A stretch of DNA of 64,000 bases from Linum tenue (GCA_946122785.1 CAMGYJ010000008.1:1465912-1529911), one strand, 5' to 3'. Positions 22,287 to 33,432 are shown, counted from the first letter of the stretch. Notes: generated from the letters alone by a model not told the origin. Program-made: numbers and translations.

Positions 22287-25174
22287 ATGGAAGACGATGA
22301 AATCGTCGAAGTGGAAAACAATGAAGATATTAACAACAGTAACGGTTCAACTATTCACAACGTTCACCAAAGTTCAGAGGTAGAAGATGATGATCTTGCC
22401 GATCTCTTACTTCTACAGCAAGAAGATATCGAGAAGCTAAGATTCGCTAACACTGAAGAAGCCTATGATTTTTGGAGGAACTATGGGTTGGTCACCGGCT
22501 TTGACGTCAGGAAAGAAGATGTTGGCCGAGATAAAGACAAGGTCATGATATGGCGTCGGTTTGTATGTTCTGGTCAAGGAACAAAGCGCGACTGAAAGGG
22601 TGAACGAAAGAGGGAACCGAAAGGAGAGACGAGATTTGACTGCAAAGCTAGGATTCGTGTACGACTAGACAAGTCAGATGGGAAGTGGTTTGTGGATACC
22701 TTTCATAACGTGCACTCTCACGTAACGGTTCCAAAAATATACCGACACTACATGAAAGGGAATCGACAGTTGAGTGATGCAGTTAAAGCAGCAATCAATT
22801 TCCGGAGAGCAGCAGGAATGAAAACATCACAGATTGTTTCACTAGCGGTTGCAGAGGCAGGAGGCTATAGCAAGATGGGGTTCACGAGGAAAGATGCGTA
22901 TAATTACGTGGACAAAGATCGGAAGGAACAGATTAGTGATGGTGATGCTGCGACAGCACTAGCTTACCTACAGGCGAAACTAAGTGCGGATGAACAGTTC
23001 GTAATGGAGCTAAAAAAAGACGATGAAGACAGGCTTGTTAACTTGTTCTGGGCAGATAGTATTTCAGTGGCTGATTATGCATGCTTTGGAGAATTATTGG
23101 CTTTCGATGCGACTTACAAAAAGAACGTCTACAATATGCCTCTAGTCATTTTTTCAGGTACTAATTCTTTTATTTTCGGTTCATAGTAACTTATATTTTC
23201 ATTCCTATAAAGTATAAAGAATTTATTCATTGAAACTTAATGCAATATCACTTCCATGCGTTATGGGTACAGTGTAATTCTTGTCTTATTAGTGAAGTAA
23301 TTTTAATAACCTGTTTATTTTTTAGGTGTGAACCACCACTTCAACAGTTGCATATTTGGATGTTCATTTTTGGCAAATGAGAAAGAAGAAAACTATGTAT
23401 GGGTTCTAGATGCCTTGAGGAGAAGGTTGGGCGGTGTAGATCCTAAAACTGTTGTTACAGATGGAGATAAAGCCATGCGCAATGCAATTCAGCAAGTATT
23501 CCCCGATGCGACACATCGTTTATGTGCTTGGCACATAGACAAAACTATTGCCAGAAAAGTGAGGGACAATCCTAACTTCTTGCCACAATGGAAACATTTC
23601 GTGTCAGCTGATTGGGAACCTTCAGTATTTGAAGAGAAGTGGAAAACAATGGTCGAGGAGTGCTCACAGCAGCATAACAATTGGGTTTCACATCTATTTG
23701 ACCAAAGAACTGAATGGGGGTATACATACTTGCGCTCAAAGTTCTTTGCAGGCTTGTCAACAACGTCTAGATGTGAAGGAATCAACTCTCAGCTTACCAA
23801 GTATATCGAAAACAATCATAATCTACTTGAGTTTTTTATTCATTTTGATCGTTGGGCTAGGGATATGAGGGAGATGGAGCAACAAGCTGATTTTGAGTCC
23901 ATCCATCGTGAACGGACAATAACGTCTAATATATTAGTCTCACTTCAGAAGAGTGCGTCTAAATTATTCACAAAAGAAGCCTTTTTCAAATTCAGAGATG
24001 AGGTTGAAAAGTCGGGAGCTTGTGTAAGGATGGATTCAGAGATATCGGAAAACCAACGCATTTACAGAGTGACAATGTCAGGTAAACAAAAGGTTTTTCA
24101 GGTCACATACACAATTGAGCCCTTCGCTATGGAGTGTAGTTGTAACTATTACCACTATATGGGAATACCATGCGCTCATATGGTTCATCTACTGAAAGAA
24201 GAGGGTATGCTGGAACTTCCAGAACGGTTGGTAAAGTTAAGGTGGTCAAAGAAGCCGAAGACACTTGATAGCTTACAACAACCACACAATATGGACGAGG
24301 CTAGACTATTCACATTCAGGTTTGTAGTTACTGTATAAAGCTGGAAATTGTGTGTTACTGTGTTTAAGGAAGCAGTTCAGATGTGTTTATTAAATACTAA
24401 GGTGGTACCAGAGGGCGTTGACCCGTTTTAGAACATAAGCTTTCACTTTTTCGTGACGTTTTAATAGGATAATATTGAATGTGGTTTTCAGATATGGGCT
24501 TCTTCAACAAAGCAGCTCCCAGTTATGGTTAAAAGGGGCAAAATCAAGCGAAAGCTTCAACCTTGCTCGTACAGGAATTGCATCCATATGTGAATCGCTA
24601 GACATGATGAACGAAGGTGATACTGAGATCCCATATATCAATAGACCAAAGGCAAAAGAGAAACTTTTGGATCCACATCCTGTGAAATACAAAGGTTCGG
24701 GTGGACAAGAAAACAAAAGGAAGAAAGGGGAGCAACGAATGTGTAGCAGATGTGGCGTATTGGGTCATAAAAAAAGCACTTGTAAGAAGCCTCCTGATTA
24801 TGTGAGGCCTACAATACCAGAACCTACTGATACTGAAACTAATGAAGAACCAAATAGTGAAAACGTCGCCAACAACGGAGCTGACCAGCAAGCACCACAC
24901 ATTGGCAGAAAACCAAAACATTGCAGTAAATGTGGGAAGGATACTCATAATGCCAGAACTTGTCCAGAGTTATCAGAGGAGGATACTGAAGAGGATGTTG
25001 ATACAACCGACATCCCTGATCCACCAACTGTAATATTAGAAGTTCATTGTGCATGTCTAGAATACTTTTGGGAAACAATTATTTTCGTTGGAACTAAACT
25101 TTATATATTCCATGTTGCAGAAGAAGCCATGTACTAGAAGGGAAGGCCTGAGGAGCAGCAAGAAGGCTAGTTGA
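22287..25174 (+). pseudogene. MULE / FAR1-type transposase with one in-frame stop
   Basis: Four exons with consistent phases: 22287-23157, 23326-24319, 24492-25041, 25121-25174; 822 codons. Order: acidic N-terminus; FAR1-type zinc region (FVCSGQGTKRD...FDCKARIRV...FHNVHSHV, Cys/Cys/His/His); MULE DDE core with LLAFDATYKKN, VVTDGDKAMRNAI, RLCAWHIDK and SRCEGINSQ; SWIM zinc finger CSCNYYHYMGIPCAH; two CCHC knuckles (CSRCGVLGHKKSTC, CSKCGKDTHNARTC); basic tail. One TGA at codon 103 (22593-22595) interrupts the DNA-binding domain and could derive from CGA; everything else is open. I start at ATG 22287; an earlier in-frame TTG is not used. Could also be a domesticated FRS-like gene, but the Ulp1 partner and CCHC knuckles favour a transposon. 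Confidence 0.85.
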
Positions 25175-26216
25175 AAAGATTGGCATGGATTCTAATAACC
25201 GGAGACACATTTCGAATCTGGCCATTTGTTTGATACTCTATGGACGAGTTAGGTTCTTTGATTGGAGGACGTTATGATGTTTGGTTGGGTATTTTCATAC
25301 TTTCTGGTCCTGGTTGTTCATGTTTTAGGTTCATTAAACTTCTTTTCCAATCAACAATGTATGCCTCTACTTTTGCTGGTCCAGATTATTTTTGTGTTCT
25401 AGTTGAAAAACACTCTGTATTGAAAAATATCTAGCTTGGAACTAAACACTAAGCACTAAGCAGAAGAACGAACCTGAGGTCAAAAACCGAGCACAGAGCA
25501 AAACCGAGCAACAACCACAGCCACAGGTCTCAAACCACTCTGAACGCTTTGATTACAATCCGAACAGCTTGCCAATTGGAAATTAATTGAGGTCAGAAAC
25601 AAAAATTATCGAGCCTACAATCAAATCAAGAGCAGAGACGAAAAAAATTGAATGGACCGCTTGATTCATTGGATCTGATTACAATCCTCATCGATGAACA
25701 ATTGAGGACCCGAGAACTTCACTCCGCGTTGGTACAAAGGCTATTCTGTCAAAACTCCAAATCAGTGATAGACCAACACAAATGAGAGAAAGGACAGAGA
25801 ATTTAGAACATACCTCCATCAGGACTCGCATGCAGCAGCGCCGCCGTCGATGGGAAGAGAACCCAAAACTAAAATCGACAACCCGACCTTTGGCTGAGAT
25901 TACAATATATGATTATGAGAAGGAGAAGGAACGAAGTGACGATTGTGGGAAGGGTTTGGTTCCACTCCGGCGGGTTGACGAACAAGCAAGGTGAAAGAAC
26001 GAAATGAAGAGAAGGAAGTCAGAAAGGTAAAGTTGGGTTGGCAATATTTTTATTTTTTTCATAGGGTGGAAAACTAAAATCGTTGAGAGAGGGAAATTTT
26101 ACGGAAAAATTAAAAAAGAGGCTCCAAATGTTCCCTCCTGCACTTTTCAAATTTGTTTTTCCTTTTTCATACGATTAGAAATTAAAATGGGAAAGGAGAG
26201 AATGAAACTATTACAA
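25175..26216. other. 3' flank of transposase and unassigned sequence
   Basis: 25175-25440 looks like 3' UTR. 25407-25433 shares 27 bp, inverted, with 35694-35720. From 25441 there is A-rich unassigned DNA; a minus-strand splice-donor-like GATGGAG/GTATGT near 25810 could end a 5' exon, but I found no gene to attach. Confidence 0.4.
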
Positions 26217-26246
26217 AATGGCTCTAAGATTCACGCTAATTAGTCA
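26217..26246 (+). repeat. 30-bp inverted repeat, outer left copy
   Basis: Perfect reverse complement of 33631-33660, 7.4 kb away. Key part: GGCTCTAAGATTCACGCTAA. Confidence 0.85.
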
Positions 26247-26259
26247 TTACTAAGGGGTC

Positions 26260-26366
26260 GTTTGCCGGTTACTTTTGGCTATTGAAGTCAAGTGAAAAGT
26301 AAACAGAAATTAATAAACCGGAAAATTGACAAGTTGATGGTGTATTATCATGTCACTCCAAAGAAA
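26260..26366 (+). repeat. Inverted repeat A, left copy
   Basis: About 105 bp (TTTGCCGGTTACTTTT...CTCCAAAGAAA) matching the reverse complement of 29710-29818 with few differences. Its right part overlaps repeat B. Confidence 0.85.
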
Positions 26367-26619
26367 CATGGTCCATTTTAATGAGCCAAGCCGAACTCAT
26401 TCTCGGCTCTTTTATGAACGAGCTAATACGATCCGAACACGACACAACTCATTTATTGAGTTTGGGCTCATAATTTCGATCAAAATTCTGGCTCGAGCTA
26501 GCAAACAACTCATTTCATCCGAATTAGTCATTACTAAGGGGTCGTTTGCTTGGTGGAGTTGGATAACAACAAGAAGTTCACTCTAGAGGTAAAAAGGCAA
26601 ACATGATTTTATTAGGGTT
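26332..26619 (+). repeat. Inverted arm B, left copy
   Basis: 288 bp matching the reverse complement of 30276-30563 with about four mismatches by eye. Holds a second copy of a 28-bp motif containing TACTAAGGGGTCGTTTGC (26522-26549; the first is at 26238-26265, an inverted one at 30346-30373) resembling a DNA-transposon terminus. The 78-codon ORF here is mirrored in the other arm and is not a gene. Confidence 0.9.
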
Positions 26620-26724
26620 TTGGGTTCAGAGTTTAGGGTTTAGAGTTCAAGGTTCAGGGTCTACGGTTTAGGGTTTAGGGTTTAGGGTTCAGGGTTCAGG
26701 GTTCAGGTTCAGGGTTCAGGGTTT
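26612..26724 (+). repeat. Telomere-like array, G-rich strand on top
   Basis: Degenerate TTTAGGG/TTCAGGG/TCTACGG units, about 15. Directly adjoins arm B. Confidence 0.9.
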
Positions 26725-26755
26725 TGTTGGTTAAGTGGCAAGCAAATTGTTTGCG

Positions 26756-27059
26756 TGATTCATATTAATAAGCGTACACAATTGAACAAAGAATTTTGAT
26801 TGTAGTCCAGCGGATGGAAGTTTGCAATGCCAATTTATGTCTTGGGTTCGACACCCATCAGAAGCATTTCAGTTTTGGTTTTAAGTTATTACTATTGGGA
26901 ATAAGCCCGCGCTTCGCTGCAGGATGATTCATATTAATAAGCTTACACAATTGAACAAAGAATGTTGATTGCAGTCCAGCGGATGACAGTTTGGAAGCCT
27001 AATTTTTGGCTTGGGTTCGAAACCCATCAGCAGCATTTCATTTTTGGTTTTAAGTTATT
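26756..27059 (+). repeat. Two tandem tRNA-derived (SINE-like) copies
   Basis: Copies at 26756-26890 and 26925-27059 (period 169). Each has an A-box-like TAGTCCAGCGGAT (26803) and a B-box-like GGTTCGACACC (26845; GGTTCGAAACC in copy 2). No cloverleaf I trust as a working tRNA. The spacer holds CCCGCGCTTCGCTGC. Confidence 0.6.
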
Positions 27060-27374
27060 CCCCTTGCAACTTATTTCATTAAGGACATCTGCATATCAAT
27101 ATTGTCTAACACTGAATATAGGTACTTCCCTCAAAAAAAAAAACACTGAATATAGGTACATATGCAAAAGTATTTCCCAAAATGTGTCCTAAGCATTCAC
27201 AATAGATTCACAGTTTGACTGAACTACCTAATTAAGCCAGGTGGTAGTTGTTAAATGACAAAAGGCTAGACCAAAAGTGTTGTCAATTATGTCAGGGCTT
27301 AGGTAGAAACAGCAAAAGGCGGTCAATCAGTAGCAGTTTTCCTGATTCAAAATGTAGCTGGTCGAAGTTGATGT

Positions 27375-29299
27375 TCAATCGTCGAAAGCACAAGGATCCC
27401 AAAGTGTGGCAACCCTGATGTGCGGCACGGTGCTCTGACCTGGGTTTGGCCATGCAATGTACAGTTCTGCTGCGAAGGTCTTTTTGCAGTTTTTCTTGAT
27501 GATGTCTTTTATTTCATCTTCGTTCAGTTTGAGATACTTTGCCGGCATCATGCAGAGTATTGACAGAGCTGCCTCGTGGTTCAGTACAACATCGGCCGCG
27601 GATGATTCAGATTTGCACCTTGCCTCGATGTGGTAATGTAGTCTGGTCATAATAGAAGCTCGTTAGGTTTGTTGAGAATAATGCAAGCGTTCCTTGCCAA
27701 AAGTGCAAACCGGTCAATTTAAATATTTAATCTCACCTTGGCGTTTCCCGAGTGGTTCTGCAAGCATCTATTTGGCATAGGACATGAGTGAACTTGATTA
27801 TGGTTCGGTAGAGGGTCTGAAATATAAAAATTGTTTTTGCCAGGTTAGAGTGCACGGCAATAGCAAGTGAAACATATTTGAATGTTGGGATTTTTCAAAG
27901 CATCATAATATACCTCACGATTTTGTGGTATTGAACTCAAGTCTTCTTTTATCTGAGCAAGTGTTCTTTTTGGGGGGCGAGGGTAGCGTAAGTATCCCAT
28001 CCTTTCAGCTGTTCCATAGATTATGTACTTGATCGGTTTGCGGCATGGCAGAAACCTGAGTTTTGCAAATAGATGTCTATGTTAGGCTAAGTTGTTGCAA
28101 TGAAAGCATATTTGAAGTGAACAAATTGTCTTAGAGATTGTTAGGAAATCAATACCTGTTCATGACTCTTTCAGTGGTCTCATTGTATGAACTGATAATC
28201 AGACGACTGGCTTGTGTCGATTCCAGCTCATATATACCATCATCGTTGCATGCATCGGGCACGGAGACTACCGATGTAACTGTGGTTATCAGCGGGAGGT
28301 GCGACTCTACATCTGCTGCTTGTTGGAGGTAACCAGCGACATCGTAGCCACAGTACTTCACAACAGCCTTGTTCCCACTGTTTTGCAAATGCAAACAAAA
28401 TATAAATTATTCGCTGTCGAAAGTTTTAACGAGCTAAGGTACATAGTTTAGTATACCTGTAGTCTTCAATAACCAGATGGAAATCAAGCATGCCATCTTG
28501 GAGGGCAGTTGGTACTGTGATTCGCCATACGCAGCCTGTGACATCTGTAATTGCATAGATGTTATGGGATTTTTAGTGTGTGTTGGTCGTGAAAGTGATG
28601 TACATTGCTTTACCTGCGTGGCAGTGGAAACTTTCAAACTTTGCAGGGACCATTGAGAAATGAGAGTTCATGAATGAGTCGAGGGGAAACTTAGGATTGT
28701 TCTGGTCTTCTTCGATGTTGTCAATCAGTTGCTCAGAGTTCATGAGCAGCCGCAGTTCTCCTGGGACAATGCGTTTGTTCTTACTCGAGGGGATTGTAAC
28801 GATAATGCTTAGGCGATACAGACGACCAACTTTGATCCTCGCCATCACGTCATCAATGTCCTTTTCATATGCCAGAGCTTCAATAACTCGTTTCTGCGGG
28901 ATTAGCAGGTGTAAAAGAATGTTTAGATAAGCATAAGCAGCTGGTGTTTTTTTTTGCTGGGAAATCGTAAACAAACCTTTTTGTCCATCCAGAGCATGCG
29001 CAATGCTGGCGTTTTCCAAACCTCTCCGTCAATGACTTCTGTCCACGTCTTTAGAAGCCGAGCTATCACAGTACGGTTGTTGGTTCCCAACCGCAAACCT
29101 CGAAACGTCATCGAAGCACAAATGGGGTCTACAATAGAGACAAGAAACACACTAAGTGGAGTCACCAGTAAGGTTTTGCGAATCAATCGAATCCAGTACC
29201 AATTTAGACCTACAGAAACCAAAACATCGAACCTTGGGGATCGGTGGGGTCCTCGTAATCCAGCGAGGCGACTGGGTTGTCTCGGCGGAAAACTGCCAT
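27375..29299 (-). CDS. RPA1-like single-strand DNA-binding protein, 8 exons
   Basis: My model on the minus strand closes perfectly: exons 29299-29233, 29128-28977, 28893-28614, 28544-28457, 28377-28156, 28055-27914, 27816-27737, 27642-27375; all GT-AG, 432 aa, no stops. Three OB-fold-like segments: residues about 25-120 (IARLLKTWTEVIDGEVWKT, MLWMDKK, then VGRLYRLSIIVTIPSSKNKR), 165-250 (DVTGCVWRITVPTALQDGML, HLVIEDYSGNKAVVKYCGYD) and the last 120 (VVLNHEAALSILCMMPAKYL, NCKKTFAAELYIAW), like the DBD-A/B/C order of plant RPA70 paralogs but shorter, with no N-terminal interaction domain and no clear zinc finger in the third OB. RPA1 binds single-stranded DNA in replication and repair; a Helitron-type or other element-borne RPA gene is an alternative. 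It sits between inverted telomere-like arrays. Confidence 0.65.
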
Positions 29300-29709
29300 A
29301 GTTCGTTGGTCCGCTGCAATCGTAGTAATCTTTATTAGAGGAATATGATGTTTTCTACTGAGTGGCGTGCTTAGGACCAGATAGTGACATACCTTGGCGC
29401 TAGGGTTTTCACCGTGGTCGAAAGGGGCAGTTTTTACCGCCGATGCCAGCGAAGATCTGGAACGAGGTCTGTGTTGTCGAGGGAGGCAAGATCAGGGCTT
29501 AAGTAAATTGAATGCGGCCTAAAAAAGACAGGCCGGAAGGCTGATTTGGGCCTTCTGGCCCAATGGTTGCTGCTTTTGGCCACAAATGTACATACCTGTT
29601 ATTCAAAGGTTTCATCTTCGGTTTAAACCAACGGGCAATCTCCAAATACGACTGCCTATACGATACATCTAAATACACAATCCAATGACAAAAATTTCAG
29701 TTTGGCTAA

Positions 29710-29818
29710 TTTCTTTGGAGTGACATGATAATACACCATCTACTTGTCAATTTTCCGGTTTATTAATTTCTGTTTACTTTTCAATTGACATCGATAGCCG
29801 AAAGTAACCGGCAAACCT
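29710..29818 (-). repeat. Inverted repeat A, right copy
   Basis: Reverse complement of 26260-26366; ends at GGCAAACC where the left copy continues GGCAAACGACCCC (as read inverted). Confidence 0.85.
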
Positions 29819-29870
29819 TCACGTACCTACTAATGTACTACGCGAAGGACATACTTACAAGCAAAAACCA

Positions 29871-30283
29871 TGAACCCTAGACCCTAAAAACCTAAAACCC
29901 TAAACCCTTAACCATGAACCATGAACCCTGAACCCTGAACCCTGAACCCTAAACCCTGAAACCCTAAACCCTAAACCCTAAACCCTGAACCATAGACCCT
30001 AAACCCTAAACCCTGAACCCTAGACCCTGAACCCTAGACCCTGAACCCTAAACCCTGAACCCTAAACCCTAAACCCTGAACCCTAAACCCTAAACCCTAA
30101 AACCCTAAACCCTAAACCCTGAACCCTGAACCCTAAACCCTAGACCCTGAACCCTGAACCCTAAACCCTAAACCCTAACCCCTGGACCCTAAACCCTAGA
30201 CCCTGAATGTTGAACCCTAAACCCTAGACCCTGAACCCTGGACCCTGAACTCTAAACCCTAAACTCTGAACCCTAAACCCTAA
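29871..30283 (-). repeat. Telomere-like array, C-rich strand on top
   Basis: About 410 bp of CCCTAAA, CCCTGAA and CCCTAGA units (roughly 55-60). Opposite orientation to the array at 26612, so the G-rich 3' ends of the two arrays point at each other across the RPA1-like gene. Confidence 0.95.
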
Positions 30284-30563
30284 TAAAATCATGTTTGCCT
30301 TTTTACCTCTAGAGTGTACTTCTTGTTGTTATCCAACTCCACCAAGCAAACGACCCCTTAGTAATGACTAATTAGGATGAAATGAGTTGTTTGCTAGCTC
30401 GAGCCAGAATTTTGTTCGAAATTATGAGCCCAAACTCAATAAATGAGTTGTGTCGTGTTCGGATCGTATTAGCTCGTTCATAAAAGAGCCGAGAATGAGT
30501 TCGGCTTGGCTCATTAAAATGGACCATGTTTCTTTGGAGTGACATGATAATACACCATCTACT
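30276..30563 (-). repeat. Inverted arm B, right copy
   Basis: Reverse complement of 26332-26619; ends 385 bp before the start codon of the Agenet gene. Confidence 0.9.
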
Positions 30564-30714
30564 AATAAAAGAAAATAATAGTACTACTATTATTGAAGCC
30601 AACGCCGACCTACACAAACAAGCAACCCTAATAAAGTTAGCTCTAACGCTGCAGTTGCTTTCCTGACTCCTACTACTCTTCCACTTTTCTTTAACACGGA
30701 ACCGCCATCGCCTC

Positions 30715-30731
30715 TCTCTCTCTCTCTCTCT
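30715..30731 (+). repeat. (CT)n tract in leader of Agenet gene
   Basis: About eight CT units some 220 bp upstream of the ATG, common in plant 5' leaders. No TATA box stands out. Confidence 0.6.
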
Positions 30732-30947
30732 GATTGATTACACGGAACCCTGAACCCTGAACAGTTTTTTTTTTTGGAGAAACCGCAGAACAGTCTTTTC
30801 CCATTCCCTCCATTCCCTTTCTCTTTGGGGTAAAAACGAACAGTCTTTTCCCATTCCCTTTCTCAAAATCACCCCGCTTTTTCTACCAAAAAAAAAATCA
30901 CCCCGCTTCCATCCGTTCTTCACCTGCAATTCTGCAAGAAACCCTCG

Positions 30948-32499
30948 ATGTCGAACCCATCTTCTTCGTGGGTCGCCCAATTCAATCCGGGCGACCGGGT
31001 CGAGATCCGCCCCCGCGATGTAGGGTTCCGCGGCTCCTGGTACGCCGGCACCGTCGTCCACCGCGAGGCGAAGAACACCAATCGTTACGTAGTCGAGTAC
31101 GACCAGCTCTACGCGGACGAATCTGGGGAGAAGCTGCTGCAAGAAACCCTCGATTGGGTTCAATTGCGTCCGCCGCCGCCGCCTCCCGAGAAGAAGGTCC
31201 AGTTCAAGTTCGAAGACGAAGTGGAGGCCTTCTACAGCGACGGCTGGTGGGAAGGGGCTATTATTGCGGAGCACTCCGGCGGGAAATTCGCGGTGTTCAT
31301 CAGAGGCTTTGACGAGCAGATTGTGTTGGAAGAGAAAGATTTGAGGTTGCCTGTTCAGTGGGTTAAAGGGAAGTGGGAGCCGCGATTCGAACAGGTTCAG
31401 CGGGAGAAAGAGGTGAGCTAATTCGATTTTATGACTTTTCCTGCTCCGTTGCTTGGTATAACAATTTTAGGGAATTTTGAATCTCGATCTAGTTAGGTTG
31501 AGGAAAGTAGAGAATGTTGGGTATTAGCGGAATTTTTGGCTCTTGTTGCTTACAAACACAGAGATACAGAGACTTCTTTCTTTCTTTTATGTCTCTTCCC
31601 CATTGCACTATGACACACCCCATGCATACATATATAATACACAATTGAAGAAGAAAGAAACTAATAGATTTACCCCATATACTCAATGCAAGTGAGCCCT
31701 CTTCCATCGTCATCTTCTCTTCCACGATACAACACAACACATGCATGAGTTAATACCAAATCCAATCATGTTCTCATGCATTGATATAGCCTTATCAATT
31801 TTGTCTTCAACTTCCAATCCACTTGCTGCAACTTGCTTGAATTAGTTTGATGATGTCTCTTACATGTGCTCTTGTTCTTCACGTCAACATTGGGGTAGAT
31901 ATTGATAATTGATCAATCAATAATATTAGGCCTACCATGTGAAGTGTTTTGGGGTAAATTTATTGCAAATTACCTTTTAACAGAGAATTGGGTGGTCAGA
32001 GATGGCATTTGTTCTTTTTCACAATGTCTGAACCTCGTTGAATCGCTTCATAAACATGCAGATGTGGCTAAACTCAAACTTTTCCAAGGAAGTGATGAAG
32101 TTCACTCAAGGAATGCAAGTCGAGGTGCTAACTGACGAAGACGGTTTGAAAGGTGCTTGGTTTGCTGCAACAATTATTGAACCTTCGGGTGAAGACAAGT
32201 ACCTTATTGAGTACAAAACCCTGAGGAATGATGATGATACTGAGTTTCTCAGAGAAGTCATTCGTGCTTGCAACATAAGGCCTTGTCCGCCGGAGATCAT
32301 TGTTGTGGATGGATTCAAGGTGTGGGATGCAGTAGATTCTTACTACAACGAGGGCTGGTGGGTTGGCGTGATTGCAAAGGTCTTGATCAACTCCAATTAC
32401 GAGGTTAACTTTATAGAGTATGATGAGAAGACAACGTTCAATCAGGCTGATTTGAGGCCACATCAGGACTGGCTAAACGGCAAATGGGTTGTTCCTTAA
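30948..32499 (+). CDS. Agenet (Tudor-like) domain protein, two exons
   Basis: Exons 30948-31412 and 32062-32499 (GAG/GTGAGC donor, CATGCAG acceptor, phase 0) give 300 aa. Each exon encodes two Agenet-type units: FNPGDRVEIRPRDVGFRGSW...VVEYDQLY and FKFEDEVEAFYSDGWWEGAI...LRLPVQWVKGKWE; then FTQGMQVEVLTDEDGLKGAW...IEYKTL and FKVWDAVDSYYNEGWWVGVI...LRPHQDWLNGKWV. Aromatic cage-type residues (W, Y) are kept in each. Plant Agenet proteins (PF05641, DUF724-like group) are nuclear or RNA/chromatin-associated readers; the target here is unknown. ATG context is clean, exon 1 is GC-rich, no defects: the best candidate for an ordinary host gene in the window. Confidence 0.9.
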
Positions 32500-33423
32500 G
32501 ATGTCTGAATTTTATGCTCTCAATTCTAAAAACACTACTAGCATTTGTTCTTGCATGTGGTCTTTCTCTTTCGGTGTTGTCTGTTACCGTTGTGCATCTG
32601 ATGGTGGGTGTCGGTGGTGGGGTTTGGTGGTGTTTTTTTTTTCCTTGCTTTTTTTTTTTGGGTCTGTTGTTTTTGGTGGCTCCAGGTTCTCTTAGACTAG
32701 CCTACAATCCTTCCTAGATTTCGGTCCAAACTCTCTATCACATTCCTATTTTGTAATGAAATCTGTCCGCCACAACTACTTATTTTATTCTTCTTTGCTC
32801 AACTCACAATTGCAATCATGTGGACCTTAAATTTGGAGGCTGATTTGGGCTATAATAAGGATTAAGCCCAACGAAGCAAATTAATGGATATCTCCAACTT
32901 AATGCTAACAAATTAATGACTAATCTTCCAAAAAAATTTGATAGACCCCGTATTAAACCGACATCTTTTAATTAAACACTTTAACCAAAAATAGTTTACC
33001 GATCAAGAACACAAAGTTACCATGCCCTCTATTCCCTCACCACACGTTGGAGAGCCAAGCAAAGGTATAATTGTCGTTTCAAGTAATTAATCATTTTCTA
33101 GTGTTTTGTATTATTTGTTTCTTTTACATACCACCCAAGAGATCCAAGTGCACTCCCATGGCAAACCCACGTGGAAAATAATGAGGCAACTATGTATTTC
33201 CACCCCATTTTTCCTCTCATGGTCGGGTATAGACCAAACTAGTAACAAGCTGAGTCACCCTAGTTGACCACCCATGGAGAGTTTCTCCAATGACATGCAC
33301 GTAGCAAAGGAAGTGATGGTTGACTTACATTTAGTTTCTTTGCTTGACAAACATAAAGCATTTGATCACTAAATAAAACATAAACTGATTACCAAAATAG
33401 CTAGTGATAAAAAAATATGCTGC
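32500..33423. other. 3' flank of Agenet gene, no gene seen
   Basis: T-rich 3' UTR-like sequence to about 32770, then AT-rich DNA without recognisable coding. Confidence 0.5.
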
Positions 33424-33432
33424 TTCCCACAA

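Noticed and set aside
26350..26586. 78-codon ORF repeated inverted at 30617-30372
   Set aside because: Same arm-B DNA twice; stops and context suggest non-coding repeat.
26803..26855. A functional tRNA gene
   Set aside because: A- and B-box-like motifs only; no convincing acceptor or anticodon stem.
28670..29338. Plus-strand ORFs over the RPA1-like gene
   Set aside because: Antisense to exons with a consistent minus-strand model.
26612..30283. A true chromosome end
   Set aside because: Arrays are degenerate, short and internal, with gene-bearing DNA on both sides; interstitial only.
30738..31274. 178-codon minus ORF opposite the Agenet exon
   Set aside because: GC-rich antisense shadow; the plus frame has clear Agenet repeats and splice sites.
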